A DNA stretch of 64,000 nt from assembly GCA_015065725.1 (NCBI GenBank), contig SVPV01000005.1:1-64000 (forward strand), in the 5' to 3' direction. The position numbers and the translations under genes are program-made. Positions 10,205-18,866 of this stretch are shown here, piece after piece. This DNA comes from Oscillospiraceae bacterium (GTDB lineage: Bacteria > Bacillota > Clostridia > Oscillospirales > Acutalibacteraceae). Every line of letters begins with the position of its first letter. The stretch's first letter is position 1. The notes under the pieces are model-generated. The model was not told the DNA's origin, did not search any database, and was given only the letters and a program-made list of their open reading frames with translations.

Positions 10205-10648
10205 ATGGCAGGGGAAAACAATGATTTTTTAGAAGAGCAACGGCGTGCGGTAGAGCGTATGAACGAGATGTACCGACGACAACAAATAAAGTCAGGCAGT
10301 CATCCTCGACCTGCCACGCCCAACTTTGTAACGCTTAATACCGAGCGGCCGCACACTGACGGGCGTGTAAAAGCCGAAAATAGCAGTAATAATTCAAATC
10401 AAAGCACTGAAAAAATCAAAAATGATGTGCCGAGCTTTAATAATGATAACAAAAACAGCAAAAACTATAATAAACAGAATCGTCCGCCTAACCTTTTAGA
10501 TGGAATTTTAGGCGGATTTAACCTGCCCTTTAAAAACGGCGGAAAGCTCGACGGAGATATTACCCTTATTCTAGGCTTACTGCTTATTTTAGCAAGCGAA
10601 AAAGCCGACCGAAAGCTATTGCTCGCATTACTTTATATACTTATGTAA
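10205..10648 (+). CDS. Uncharacterised protein, disordered N-terminus and hydrophobic C-terminus
   Basis: MAGENNDF start preceded by GAGGTG; Asn-rich linker; C-terminus ITLILGLLLILASEKADRKLLLALLYILM. Confidence 0.65.
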   Translation: MAGENNDFLEEQRRAVERMNEMYRRQQIKSGSHPRPATPNFVTLNTERPHTDGRVKAENSSNNSNQSTEKIKNDVPSFNNDNKNSKNYNKQNRPPNLLDGILGGFNLPFKNGGKLDGDITLILGLLLILASEKADRKLLLALLYILM

Positions 10649-10953
10649 AATTATCAGCAAAATTTTCAAAATTTTAATTTCATAATGCAAATCACGGTAT
10701 TATGTAAACTTGGACAACCAATAAAATTGTTAGAGTTATCCACCGATATTTACACCGAAATAATGTCGAAATAGGGAAAATCTGCCTTTTGAGGTATGTT
10801 TTTTAGTGGATAACTCGGTTGATAAGTGGAAAATCTCACACTATGAATATAAACTGAATAAAAAATTATGTTAAACTAAAAGCTCGTTAATTTCCAAAAA
10901 ATAATTCCATTTTTCTCCATTTAAAATCCTTGTTTTTTACACATTTTCTACAA

Positions 10954-10985
10954 AAAATCGCGGTTGATTTGTTCACTGCGATTTT
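10954..10985 (+). terminator. Terminator-like hairpin
   Basis: AAAATCGC..GCGATTTT followed by ATTTTTT. Confidence 0.55.
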
Positions 10986-11254
10986 ATTTTTTAAAACTTG
11001 AAAAGATATGCAAAAATACGCATAATATGCACACTAAAAAATTATATCAAAAAATGTTTTATTGTCAATAAATAAATCCACATTAAATCTGTTTAAAATT
11101 ATTATGGTTAAAATGTCCAAATCAAGCGGTGTGTGGTGTGCATATAACCACCAAAATTTTATTAAACTACGAAAAAAGACTGACATTATGCTTATAAAAA
11201 TGCTAAAATGTTTTTGTAAAAAATAATATACCATACGAAAGCAGAGGCATAATT

Positions 11255-11764
11255 ATGTTAAACAAAGGCGATAGTGTTATTTACGGCTGTCACGGTGTAT
11301 GCACCGTTATTGACATCACCAAAAAAGACTTTGGCTTGAAGCTCGGTGAAAAAGTATATTATGCATTAAAGCCTTTATATCAGCATGACAGTGTGTATTA
11401 TGTCCCTATAGAGAGTACCCATTCGGTTATCAGACCAATAATCGACCGTGACGAAGTAGAAAAACTTATTCTAAAAATACCGAGTATCGAATCTGCTTGG
11501 ATAGCAAATGAAAAGGAACGGGAAAAACAATATAAAGCTCTTCTTAAAACTTGTGAACCTGTGGAGCTTATACGTATAATAAAAACACTTTTCGAGCGTA
11601 AACGGGCACGGATAAGCGACGGTAAAAAAGCGACTTCTGTTGATGACCGTTATTTTAAACTGGCTGAGGAGCAGCTTTACGGTGAGCTTGCGATATCGCT
11701 TCAGATAGATAAATCCGAAGTTAAGGAATATATTACCCAAAAGCTAGCAGAAGTTAATATTTAA
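11255..11764 (+). CDS. CarD family transcriptional regulator
   Basis: N-terminal FNKGDxVIYGxHGVCxV-type CarD/CdnL domain (MLNKGDSVIYGCHGVCTVIDI). Confidence 0.9.
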   Translation: MLNKGDSVIYGCHGVCTVIDITKKDFGLKLGEKVYYALKPLYQHDSVYYVPIESTHSVIRPIIDRDEVEKLILKIPSIESAWIANEKEREKQYKALLKTCEPVELIRIIKTLFERKRARISDGKKATSVDDRYFKLAEEQLYGELAISLQIDKSEVKEYITQKLAEVNI

Positions 11765-11787
11765 AATTAAACATTATAATGTTTTAT

Positions 11788-11809
11788 GCCGACAGTTTTA
11801 GCTGTCGGC
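11788..11809 (+). terminator. Rho-independent terminator of carD-like gene
   Basis: GCCGACAG-TTTTAG-CTGTCGGC followed by TTTATTT. Confidence 0.75.
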
Positions 11810-11884
11810 TTTATTTAAATTAACCCTTGATTATTTCCTTGGCGTATTATATAATTATACAGTAAATAATTTGGAGGTATAGTT

Positions 11885-12151
11885 ATGAAATTAAAGTACA
11901 CATTTGTTATTAATGAAGTAGCCGACCAATTGGTCGCAGTACCTGTTGGTGATGATTTGGGCGAGTTTAACGGTTTTATAAAAATGAACGATGTAAGTGC
12001 AGATATGTTTGAGCTTTTAAAAGAAGACACAGACGTTGACGCTATGGTAGAGGCTTTGAAGGTAAAGTATACCGACGAGACCGAAGAAGTAATCCGCGAA
12101 AATGTTGTAAACTTTACAGATAAATTAATTGAAGCCGGCGTAATTGTATAA
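11885..12151 (+). CDS. PqqD family protein (RiPP recognition element fold)
   Basis: 88 aa; F-x-K/R-MNDVSADMFELLKEDTDVDAMVEALKVKY..D..FTDKLIEAGVI pattern typical of PqqD. Confidence 0.8.
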   Translation: MKLKYTFVINEVADQLVAVPVGDDLGEFNGFIKMNDVSADMFELLKEDTDVDAMVEALKVKYTDETEEVIRENVVNFTDKLIEAGVIV

Positions 12152-12153
12152 TT

Positions 12154-12651
12154 ATGGAAAGCAAAGAATCTTTTGTAGGTGCAGATGTTGCACTTAAAGA
12201 GAAGTCTGAGGTTGCGGTCCTTACCGCAGGTATTAGTATGCGTCCTATGCTTCGTGAGCATAGAGATGTTGTTATTATCGAGCGTGTAACAAGACCTCTT
12301 CGTGCTAATGATGTTCCGCTATATAGACGCCCTAACGAGTCGCGTCTTGTACTTCACCGCATTTTGAAAGTCAGACGTGACGGTGGATATGTTATAAGAG
12401 GTGACAATCTGCTCTTTAAAGAATATGATGTCAAGGACGAGGATATTGTAGGCGTTCTTAAGGCTTTTTACCGTGACGGCAAATATTACGACTGTGCTAA
12501 AAGCATACCTTATAAGTTATACATTGTTTATAACCGTGCAACCTTTGTTTTTAGACTTTTAAGACGCAAATATTTACCTAAAATCATTAAAAGATTGCCT
12601 TTGTTGAGGAAAATGAAGCGTGCAATCGTAGGATTTTTCAAAAAGAAATAA
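12154..12651 (+). CDS. S24/S26 (signal-peptidase-like) serine peptidase
   Basis: GISMRPMLREHRD Ser box; LVLHRILKV His-type box; GYVIRGDN box; basic C-terminal tail. Confidence 0.8.
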   Translation: MESKESFVGADVALKEKSEVAVLTAGISMRPMLREHRDVVIIERVTRPLRANDVPLYRRPNESRLVLHRILKVRRDGGYVIRGDNLLFKEYDVKDEDIVGVLKAFYRDGKYYDCAKSIPYKLYIVYNRATFVFRLLRRKYLPKIIKRLPLLRKMKRAIVGFFKKK

Positions 12652-12739
12652 TGATAGAACCGCTCGGCAATACTGCATAGAATAATCCTTTCTGTGAAGT
12701 GTTGCCGTTATGTTGTAAAATAAATTTTGGAGGTATATT

Positions 12740-13930
12740 ATGAATATAGTAGTAGCACAATCAGGCGGACCTACAAGTGTTATAAATTCATCACTTTTAG
12801 GTGTTATCAAGGCGGCGGTAGCTTCCGATAAAATTGAGCATGTTTATGGCTCAAAAAACGGTATTGAGGGTATTATATACAACAATCTTATTGATTTAAG
12901 TAATATTCTTACCGACGAAAACGAAATGCTTTTAAAGCAAACCCCGTCTGCCGCTTTAGGCTCTTGCAGATATAAGCTGCCCGATTTTTCTGCCGATAGC
13001 GAAGTATATTCACGTATTACAAAAAATCTAGAGGATAACGGTATTAAGGCGTTTTTCTACATAGGCGGAAACGATTCTATGGATACCGTTGCAAAGCTTT
13101 CAAAATATATGGCAGACAATAATATTGATATTAAGGTTATGGGCGTACCCAAGACGGTTGATAACGACCTGCTTATCACCGACCATACCCCCGGCTTTGG
13201 CTCTGCCGCAAAATTTGTAACCACCGCTTTGTCCGAAATTGTATGCGACAGCGAGGTTTATGACCTAGATAGTGTCACTATTGTTGAAATTATGGGACGT
13301 CATGCAGGTTGGCTTACAGCATCGACTTGTATTTTACATAATACAACTGCTGCACCGCATTTAATTTATCTGCCTGAAACAAAGTTCGACGTAGAAAAAT
13401 GTGTAAGCGATATAAAGGAAATTCTTAAAAAGCATCGCTCGGTAATAATTGCTTTATCCGAGGGTGTAGAAATAAGCAAGCAGGCGGTAAGCTCAAGTGA
13501 CGGATTTGGTCACGTACAGCTAGGCGGCGTAGGACGTGAGCTTGAGGCTCTTATAAAGGATAAGGTTGGCTGCAAGGTACGTACAGTTGAGCTTAATGTT
13601 TTACAGCGTTGCTCTGCTCATATAAATTCTAAAACCGATGTTGAGGAAGCCGTAGCTATAGGCTCTGCCGCAGTAGAGGCTATGCTTTCGGGCGAAACAG
13701 GTAAAATGATGTGCTTTAAGCGTGTTTCTAATTTGCCGTATAAAGTAGAAATAGTAACTGCCGATGCATCTCTTGTTGCCAACGGTGAAAAAGCGTTCCC
13801 GCTAGAGTGGATAACCGCAGACCACAACAACGTAAAAGATGATGCCATCTCCTATTTCTTACCTCTTATAGACGGTGAATGTGAAATCATAACCGATAAC
13901 GGTTTACCGAAACATATCACTTTAAAATAG
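12740..13930 (+). CDS. 6-phosphofructokinase, PPi-dependent type
   Basis: GGNDSMDT (Asp at the ATP/PPi-discriminating position) and PKTVDNDL (Lys) signatures; GGxGR-like EIMGRHAGW. Confidence 0.9.
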   Translation: MNIVVAQSGGPTSVINSSLLGVIKAAVASDKIEHVYGSKNGIEGIIYNNLIDLSNILTDENEMLLKQTPSAALGSCRYKLPDFSADSEVYSRITKNLEDNGIKAFFYIGGNDSMDTVAKLSKYMADNNIDIKVMGVPKTVDNDLLITDHTPGFGSAAKFVTTALSEIVCDSEVYDLDSVTIVEIMGRHAGWLTASTCILHNTTAAPHLIYLPETKFDVEKCVSDIKEILKKHRSVIIALSEGVEISKQAVSSSDGFGHVQLGGVGRELEALIKDKVGCKVRTVELNVLQRCSAHINSKTDVEEAVAIGSAAVEAMLSGETGKMMCFKRVSNLPYKVEIVTADASLVANGEKAFPLEWITADHNNVKDDAISYFLPLIDGECEIITDNGLPKHITLK

Positions 13931-13933
13931 CCT

Positions 13934-15382
13934 ATGAAACGTCCAATGTTTTTGACTGCCGTTATAGGCATTTTTAGCGTTATAGCCGTATTTTATTGCA
14001 ATATAGCAATATTTGCGGCTATATTGTTTTTATCGGTTTTTTCGTTTTTGTTATTAAAAAGCAAGGTATCATTTAAATCTGTTATGGTGTTGCTTTTCTC
14101 TACACTTATAATATTTTCACTGTCACTTTCACTTTTAAAGCTAGAGCGGTTAAGTGGTCTGTCGGGAACTACCGTTACGGAGGAGTTTGTTATTACAGAT
14201 GAGCCGTTTTCCAGTACGGAATATTTTTCTGCCGATGCCGTATGCCTTTCGGGTAACACACTTAAAAAGGGTGATAAAATACGCCTGTTTTACGAAAAGG
14301 CAGATATTTCGGTCGGCGATACGATATCCATAAATTTAAAAATTTCAGAAATTAGCAAAGAAAAGCGTATGTTTTACTATTCAAATGGCATATTTGCTAC
14401 AGGAAGCGTAAAACACTTTGAGAACTCAAGTAATAATTCATTACTCTGTTTAATACCGAGATTTCGGAGGAGTATCAATAATATTTTAAATGCTTCTCCG
14501 CTTTCTCACAAAGCGAAAGCTATTATATCTGCCCTTACGGTAGGTGACAAAAGCGGACTCTCCTCAGGGTTTGATACTTTTGTAAAAGCGTCGGGAACCA
14601 GTCACGTAATGGTGGTTTCGGGTATGCACCTTGTAATAATTATGGGCTTTTTTACAAATCTGCTTGAGCGTATTTTTTATAACAAATACTTATACGCCCT
14701 GATATCGCTTGGCGGAGTGGTTGCTATTATGGCGGTTTGCGGTTTTACAATGTCTATAGTGAGAGCAGGCATTATGTACATTACTGTAGCCGCCGCACCG
14801 CTCTTTTCAAGGGATAGCGACCCGCTTAACACACTTGGCACTACCGTATGCTTGGTAATAATATTTTCGCCCTATGCGATTTTCAATATATCCTTTCAGT
14901 TATCGGTGCTTTCAACACTCGGTATACTGCTTTTAACCGATTATTTAACCCTTAAAATTTGCTATATTTTACGCATACAGAAAAAACTTCCGACAAAAAT
15001 TGTCGAGCTGATTTCCATAACCCTTGCGGCAACTGTTATGACCGCACCCGTTTGTATTTACCACTTCGGGTTTCTCTCTACAGTAGCTATAATTACAAAT
15101 CTTTTAATTACCTATTCGGTAACGGCGTGTATTAGATTTAGTATTTTAGGTATGCTTTTAGGATTGGTTTTCGGCAATAATATTGCATCAGTTTTTCTTT
15201 ATGTTGCGGGAATTTTCGCAGAATACACCTCTAATGTTATAAAAGATTTCGGTTCTCTTCCGTTTGCAGTTTTACCTCTAAACAACTTTTTTACAATAGC
15301 TTCCACATTGTTGGCAATAGTCTTAATAATCTTAATGCAACTAGATAACCGCCGATTAGCAAAAATCAAACGGGAAATATAA
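13934..15382 (+). CDS. ComEC/Rec2 family competence membrane protein lacking the C-terminal beta-lactamase domain
   Basis: GLSSGFDTFVKASGTSHVMVVSGMHLVIIMG and FSPYAIFNISFQLSVLSTLGI motifs; only 482 aa. Confidence 0.88.
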   Translation: MKRPMFLTAVIGIFSVIAVFYCNIAIFAAILFLSVFSFLLLKSKVSFKSVMVLLFSTLIIFSLSLSLLKLERLSGLSGTTVTEEFVITDEPFSSTEYFSADAVCLSGNTLKKGDKIRLFYEKADISVGDTISINLKISEISKEKRMFYYSNGIFATGSVKHFENSSNNSLLCLIPRFRRSINNILNASPLSHKAKAIISALTVGDKSGLSSGFDTFVKASGTSHVMVVSGMHLVIIMGFFTNLLERIFYNKYLYALISLGGVVAIMAVCGFTMSIVRAGIMYITVAAAPLFSRDSDPLNTLGTTVCLVIIFSPYAIFNISFQLSVLSTLGILLLTDYLTLKICYILRIQKKLPTKIVELISITLAATVMTAPVCIYHFGFLSTVAIITNLLITYSVTACIRFSILGMLLGLVFGNNIASVFLYVAGIFAEYTSNVIKDFGSLPFAVLPLNNFFTIASTLLAIVLIILMQLDNRRLAKIKREI

Positions 15383-15397
15383 AAGATATAAAAAATT

Positions 15398-15425
15398 CGC
15401 CGTGTAAGCCAAAACTTACACGGCG
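15398..15425. terminator. Bidirectional terminator
   Basis: CGCCGTGTAAG-CCAAAA-CTTACACGGCG between convergent genes. Confidence 0.85.
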
Positions 15426-15437
15426 GATTTTAATTTA

Positions 15438-17183
15438 TTATACCGAATATTTTTTACCGTAGCGTTTATATTCATCTAGGTAATTTGTGTTTTCCGAATT
15501 TTTTAGCTTACGCAAATACTTATGTGCATCAAGCTTATCCGAATTCATTTGAAGTGTGTAAACTGCTATGTTAGAGCAATGGTCGGAAACACGCTCATAG
15601 TTGGTTAGTATGTCGGTAAAGACAAATCCTAGCTCTACAGTGCATTCGCCCTTTTGAAGTCTTTCAATATGACGCTCCTTAAGTGTTGCACGTAGGTCAT
15701 CTATAACCTGCTCGAGCGGCTCTACGTGTGTTGCAAGCTCAGCATCATCCGAGACAAAGGAGTTTATAGCTTTATTAAGTATATCAACAACAGCGGCAGA
15801 GGTTGTATCAAGCTCTACAACCGCATTTTTTGAAAAGGTTATCTTCTTTTCAAAAATCTCTACTGCGGCATCACAAATATTAAGGGCGTGGTCGCTTATA
15901 CGCTCAAAATCGCCAATGCTGTGAAGCAGTCTGGCAACTGCGTGTGACTGATTTTCAGTAAGATTATTGTTGCTTATCCTTACAAGATATGTGCCTAATT
16001 TATCCTCGTACTTATCGGTAAGAGTTTCTAGTTCTTCTACCTTTTGTACGCCCTCAGCACTATAATCCTTTAAAAGCTTTATTGACTGTGTTATTGCGTC
16101 CCTACAGCAAACTGCCATTTCACAGGTAAGTCTTCTGCACTCGTCAATAGCAAGGGGAGTGTTGTTGAAGATACGCTCGTCCAAGAAAACGGTATGGGTT
16201 TGTTCCTCACCGTCAGGAACAACCCACTCGCAAAACTTAATAAGCAACTGCTTAACAGGAATAAGAATAACTGTATTAATAGCGTTAAAGAGTGTATGAA
16301 CAATAGCAACGCCTACCATAACAATTTCTGCGGTTAAAACAGAAACACCTAAAGCTCTTAAAATGTACATTATTATCATACAAAAAATGGAACCGAAAAC
16401 ATTAACCGAGAAGTGCATAACAACAACGCGTTTTGCGTTTTTGTTGGTACCGAGTAAGCCGATAAGAGCAGTAACACAGGTACCGATATTAGCACCCAGC
16501 ACCAAGGGTATTGCCATTTCCCAAGTAATACCGCCCGAAAGTGCTAATGCCTGAACAATACCGATTGTTGCGGCAGAGGACTGAATAACACCGGTGAAAA
16601 CAGTAGAAATAAGAAGTGCTATAATAGGACTTTTAAGGGTTGCTAAAAATGTATCAAAGCCGTCGAGTTTACGAACCGAAACCATTGAATCACTCATAAG
16701 GTCCATACCGAAAATAAGTATTGCAAAACCTATAAAGATATTACCAAGGTCTTTTTTCTTGTCGCTTTTTGCAAACATCTGCATAGCAATACCGATGAAA
16801 GCCAAAATAGGAGCAAAGAAGCTGGGGTTAAGCATTTCTATGTACCACTTACCCTCAAGACCTGCAAGGCTTAAAAGCCAAGCGGTCAGCGTGGTGCCTA
16901 CATTAGAACCCATTATAAGACCGAAGGTGTTGCTAAAGTTAAGAAGTCCTGAATTTACAAGACCTACTAGCATTACAGTAAACGCCGATGACGACTGAAT
17001 AGCAACAGTTATACCTGCACCTAAGAAAAAGCCAAAAAAGTCGTTCGAGGTAACCTTTTTCATTGTGCGTTCAAGACCGCCGCCCGCCATTGTTTCAAGA
17101 CCGCTTGACATTACGTTCATACCGAACATAAAGAATGTAAGTCCCAAAATAAGCGGTATTACCATAGTGTTCAAAATTTCCAT
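15438..17183 (-). CDS. Na/Pi cotransporter family protein with PhoU-like domain
   Basis: 581 aa; GANIGTCVTALIG and QSSSAFTVMLVGLVNSG repeats; C-terminal PhoU-like helices. Confidence 0.93.
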   Translation of the reverse strand: MEILNTMVIPLILGLTFFMFGMNVMSSGLETMAGGGLERTMKKVTSNDFFGFFLGAGITVAIQSSSAFTVMLVGLVNSGLLNFSNTFGLIMGSNVGTTLTAWLLSLAGLEGKWYIEMLNPSFFAPILAFIGIAMQMFAKSDKKKDLGNIFIGFAILIFGMDLMSDSMVSVRKLDGFDTFLATLKSPIIALLISTVFTGVIQSSAATIGIVQALALSGGITWEMAIPLVLGANIGTCVTALIGLLGTNKNAKRVVVMHFSVNVFGSIFCMIIMYILRALGVSVLTAEIVMVGVAIVHTLFNAINTVILIPVKQLLIKFCEWVVPDGEEQTHTVFLDERIFNNTPLAIDECRRLTCEMAVCCRDAITQSIKLLKDYSAEGVQKVEELETLTDKYEDKLGTYLVRISNNNLTENQSHAVARLLHSIGDFERISDHALNICDAAVEIFEKKITFSKNAVVELDTTSAAVVDILNKAINSFVSDDAELATHVEPLEQVIDDLRATLKERHIERLQKGECTVELGFVFTDILTNYERVSDHCSNIAVYTLQMNSDKLDAHKYLRKLKNSENTNYLDEYKRYGKKYSV

Positions 17184-17206
17184 AGATTTTCTCCTTTTAG
17201 GGTAGG

Positions 17207-18598
17207 CTAGAATCTAACAAGCTCGGTAAGATATGCTTTGAGTTCCGAAATGGCGATACGCTTTTGCTCCATAGTATCACGGTCACGAACGGTAACACAG
17301 CCATCGGTTTCGCTGTCAAAGTCATAGGTGATGCAAACAGGTGTACCGATTTCGTCTTGACGGCGGTAACGCTTACCGATAGAGCCTGCTTCGTCAAAGT
17401 CAATCATAAAATCTTTTGAAAGCTCGGCATAAATTTCGCCTGCTTTATCGGATAACTTTTTAGAAAGCGGAAGAATTGCAGCCTTAAAGGGAGCAAGGGC
17501 AGGATGAAGATGCATAACGGTGCGTGTGTCACCCTTTTCGTCGGTTTCCTCGTCATAAGCGTTGCAAAGGAATGCAAGCGTTACACGGTCGGCACCCAAA
17601 GACGGCTCAATTACATAAGGTACATATTTTTCATTGGTTTCGGGGTCAAAGTATTCCATAGCCTCACCCGAATGATTAGCGTGCTGTGTTAAATCGTAAT
17701 CGGTACGGTCAGCAACGCCCCATAATTCACCCCAACCGAACGGGAACATAAACTCAAAGTCGGTAGTAGCCTTTGAATAGAAGCAAAGTTCGTCTTTATC
17801 GTGGTCGCGAAGACGTAAATCTTCCTCTTTAATACCAAGATTTAAGAGCCAATCTCGGCAGAAGTTTCTCCAATACTCAAACCACTCAAGGTCTGTGCCG
17901 GGCTTGCAGAAGAATTCAAGCTCCATCTGTTCAAACTCACGAATACGGAAAATAAAGTTACCGGGGGTAATTTCGTTACGGAAAGACTTACCAATCTGTC
18001 CTACGCCGAAAGGCACCTTTTTTCTTGTAGTACGCTGAATGTTTTTAAAGTTTACAAATATACCCTGTGCGGTTTCAGGACGCATATAAAGGGTAGATGA
18101 GCTATCCTCGGTAACACCTTGGAAGGTTTTAAACATAAGATTAAACTTACGAATATCTGTAAAATCGTGTGAGCCGCAGTCGGGGCAACTGATACCCTTT
18201 TCGCGAATATATGCCATCATTTCATCGTCGCTCATAGCAGCAGGATTGTCAGAAAGACCGTTTTCTGCTACAAAGTCTTCAATAAGCTTGTCGGCTCTGT
18301 GACGGGTTTTACACTGCTTACAGTCCATAAGCGGATCGGAGAATCCGCCCAAGTGACCCGAAGCTACCCATGTTTCAGGGTTCATAAGTATCGCACTGTC
18401 AAGACCTACGTTATAAGGGGACTCTTGTACGAACTTTTTCCACCAAGCACGCTTGATGTTGTTTTTAAGCTCAACACCCAAAGGACCGTAATCCCAAGAG
18501 TTCGCAAGACCGCCGTAAATTTCACTGCCAGGATACACGAAACCTCTACCTTTGCAAAGTGAAACTATCGTTTCCATACTTTTTTTAGTGCTTTCCAT
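17207..18598 (-). CDS. glyS: Glycine--tRNA ligase (dimeric type)
   Basis: Class II motifs ([53 protein letters not shown]); start MESTKKS preceded by GGAGGAG (ORF track start 18688). Confidence 0.96.
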   Translation of the reverse strand: MESTKKSMETIVSLCKGRGFVYPGSEIYGGLANSWDYGPLGVELKNNIKRAWWKKFVQESPYNVGLDSAILMNPETWVASGHLGGFSDPLMDCKQCKTRHRADKLIEDFVAENGLSDNPAAMSDDEMMAYIREKGISCPDCGSHDFTDIRKFNLMFKTFQGVTEDSSSTLYMRPETAQGIFVNFKNIQRTTRKKVPFGVGQIGKSFRNEITPGNFIFRIREFEQMELEFFCKPGTDLEWFEYWRNFCRDWLLNLGIKEEDLRLRDHDKDELCFYSKATTDFEFMFPFGWGELWGVADRTDYDLTQHANHSGEAMEYFDPETNEKYVPYVIEPSLGADRVTLAFLCNAYDEETDEKGDTRTVMHLHPALAPFKAAILPLSKKLSDKAGEIYAELSKDFMIDFDEAGSIGKRYRRQDEIGTPVCITYDFDSETDGCVTVRDRDTMEQKRIAISELKAYLTELVRF

Positions 18599-18866
18599 TT
18601 TTTCTCCTCCAAAATATATCCTAATTAATTTATAATATAAACATATTTCTACAAATATAATAGTAAACAAAATCGTGGCTTTTGTCAACCTAAATAACAG
18701 TTAGAAGCCTCTTTTTCTCGCTAAAACACAAAATTAATTAAATATATTAATAAAATGTTGTGAAAAACAGTTCTATGTGTTACAATAAATTGTAATATTA
18801 GTACTCAAATACCATAAAATAATATGTAGGACAAGAGTGGAAATATTAATTTAAGGAGGGATTACC

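Noticed and set aside
10700-11250. Possible replication origin (DnaA-box-like sites in AT-rich DNA)
   Set aside because: Only imperfect boxes, no dnaA/dnaN/rpmH context; kept as a lower-level regulatory finding.
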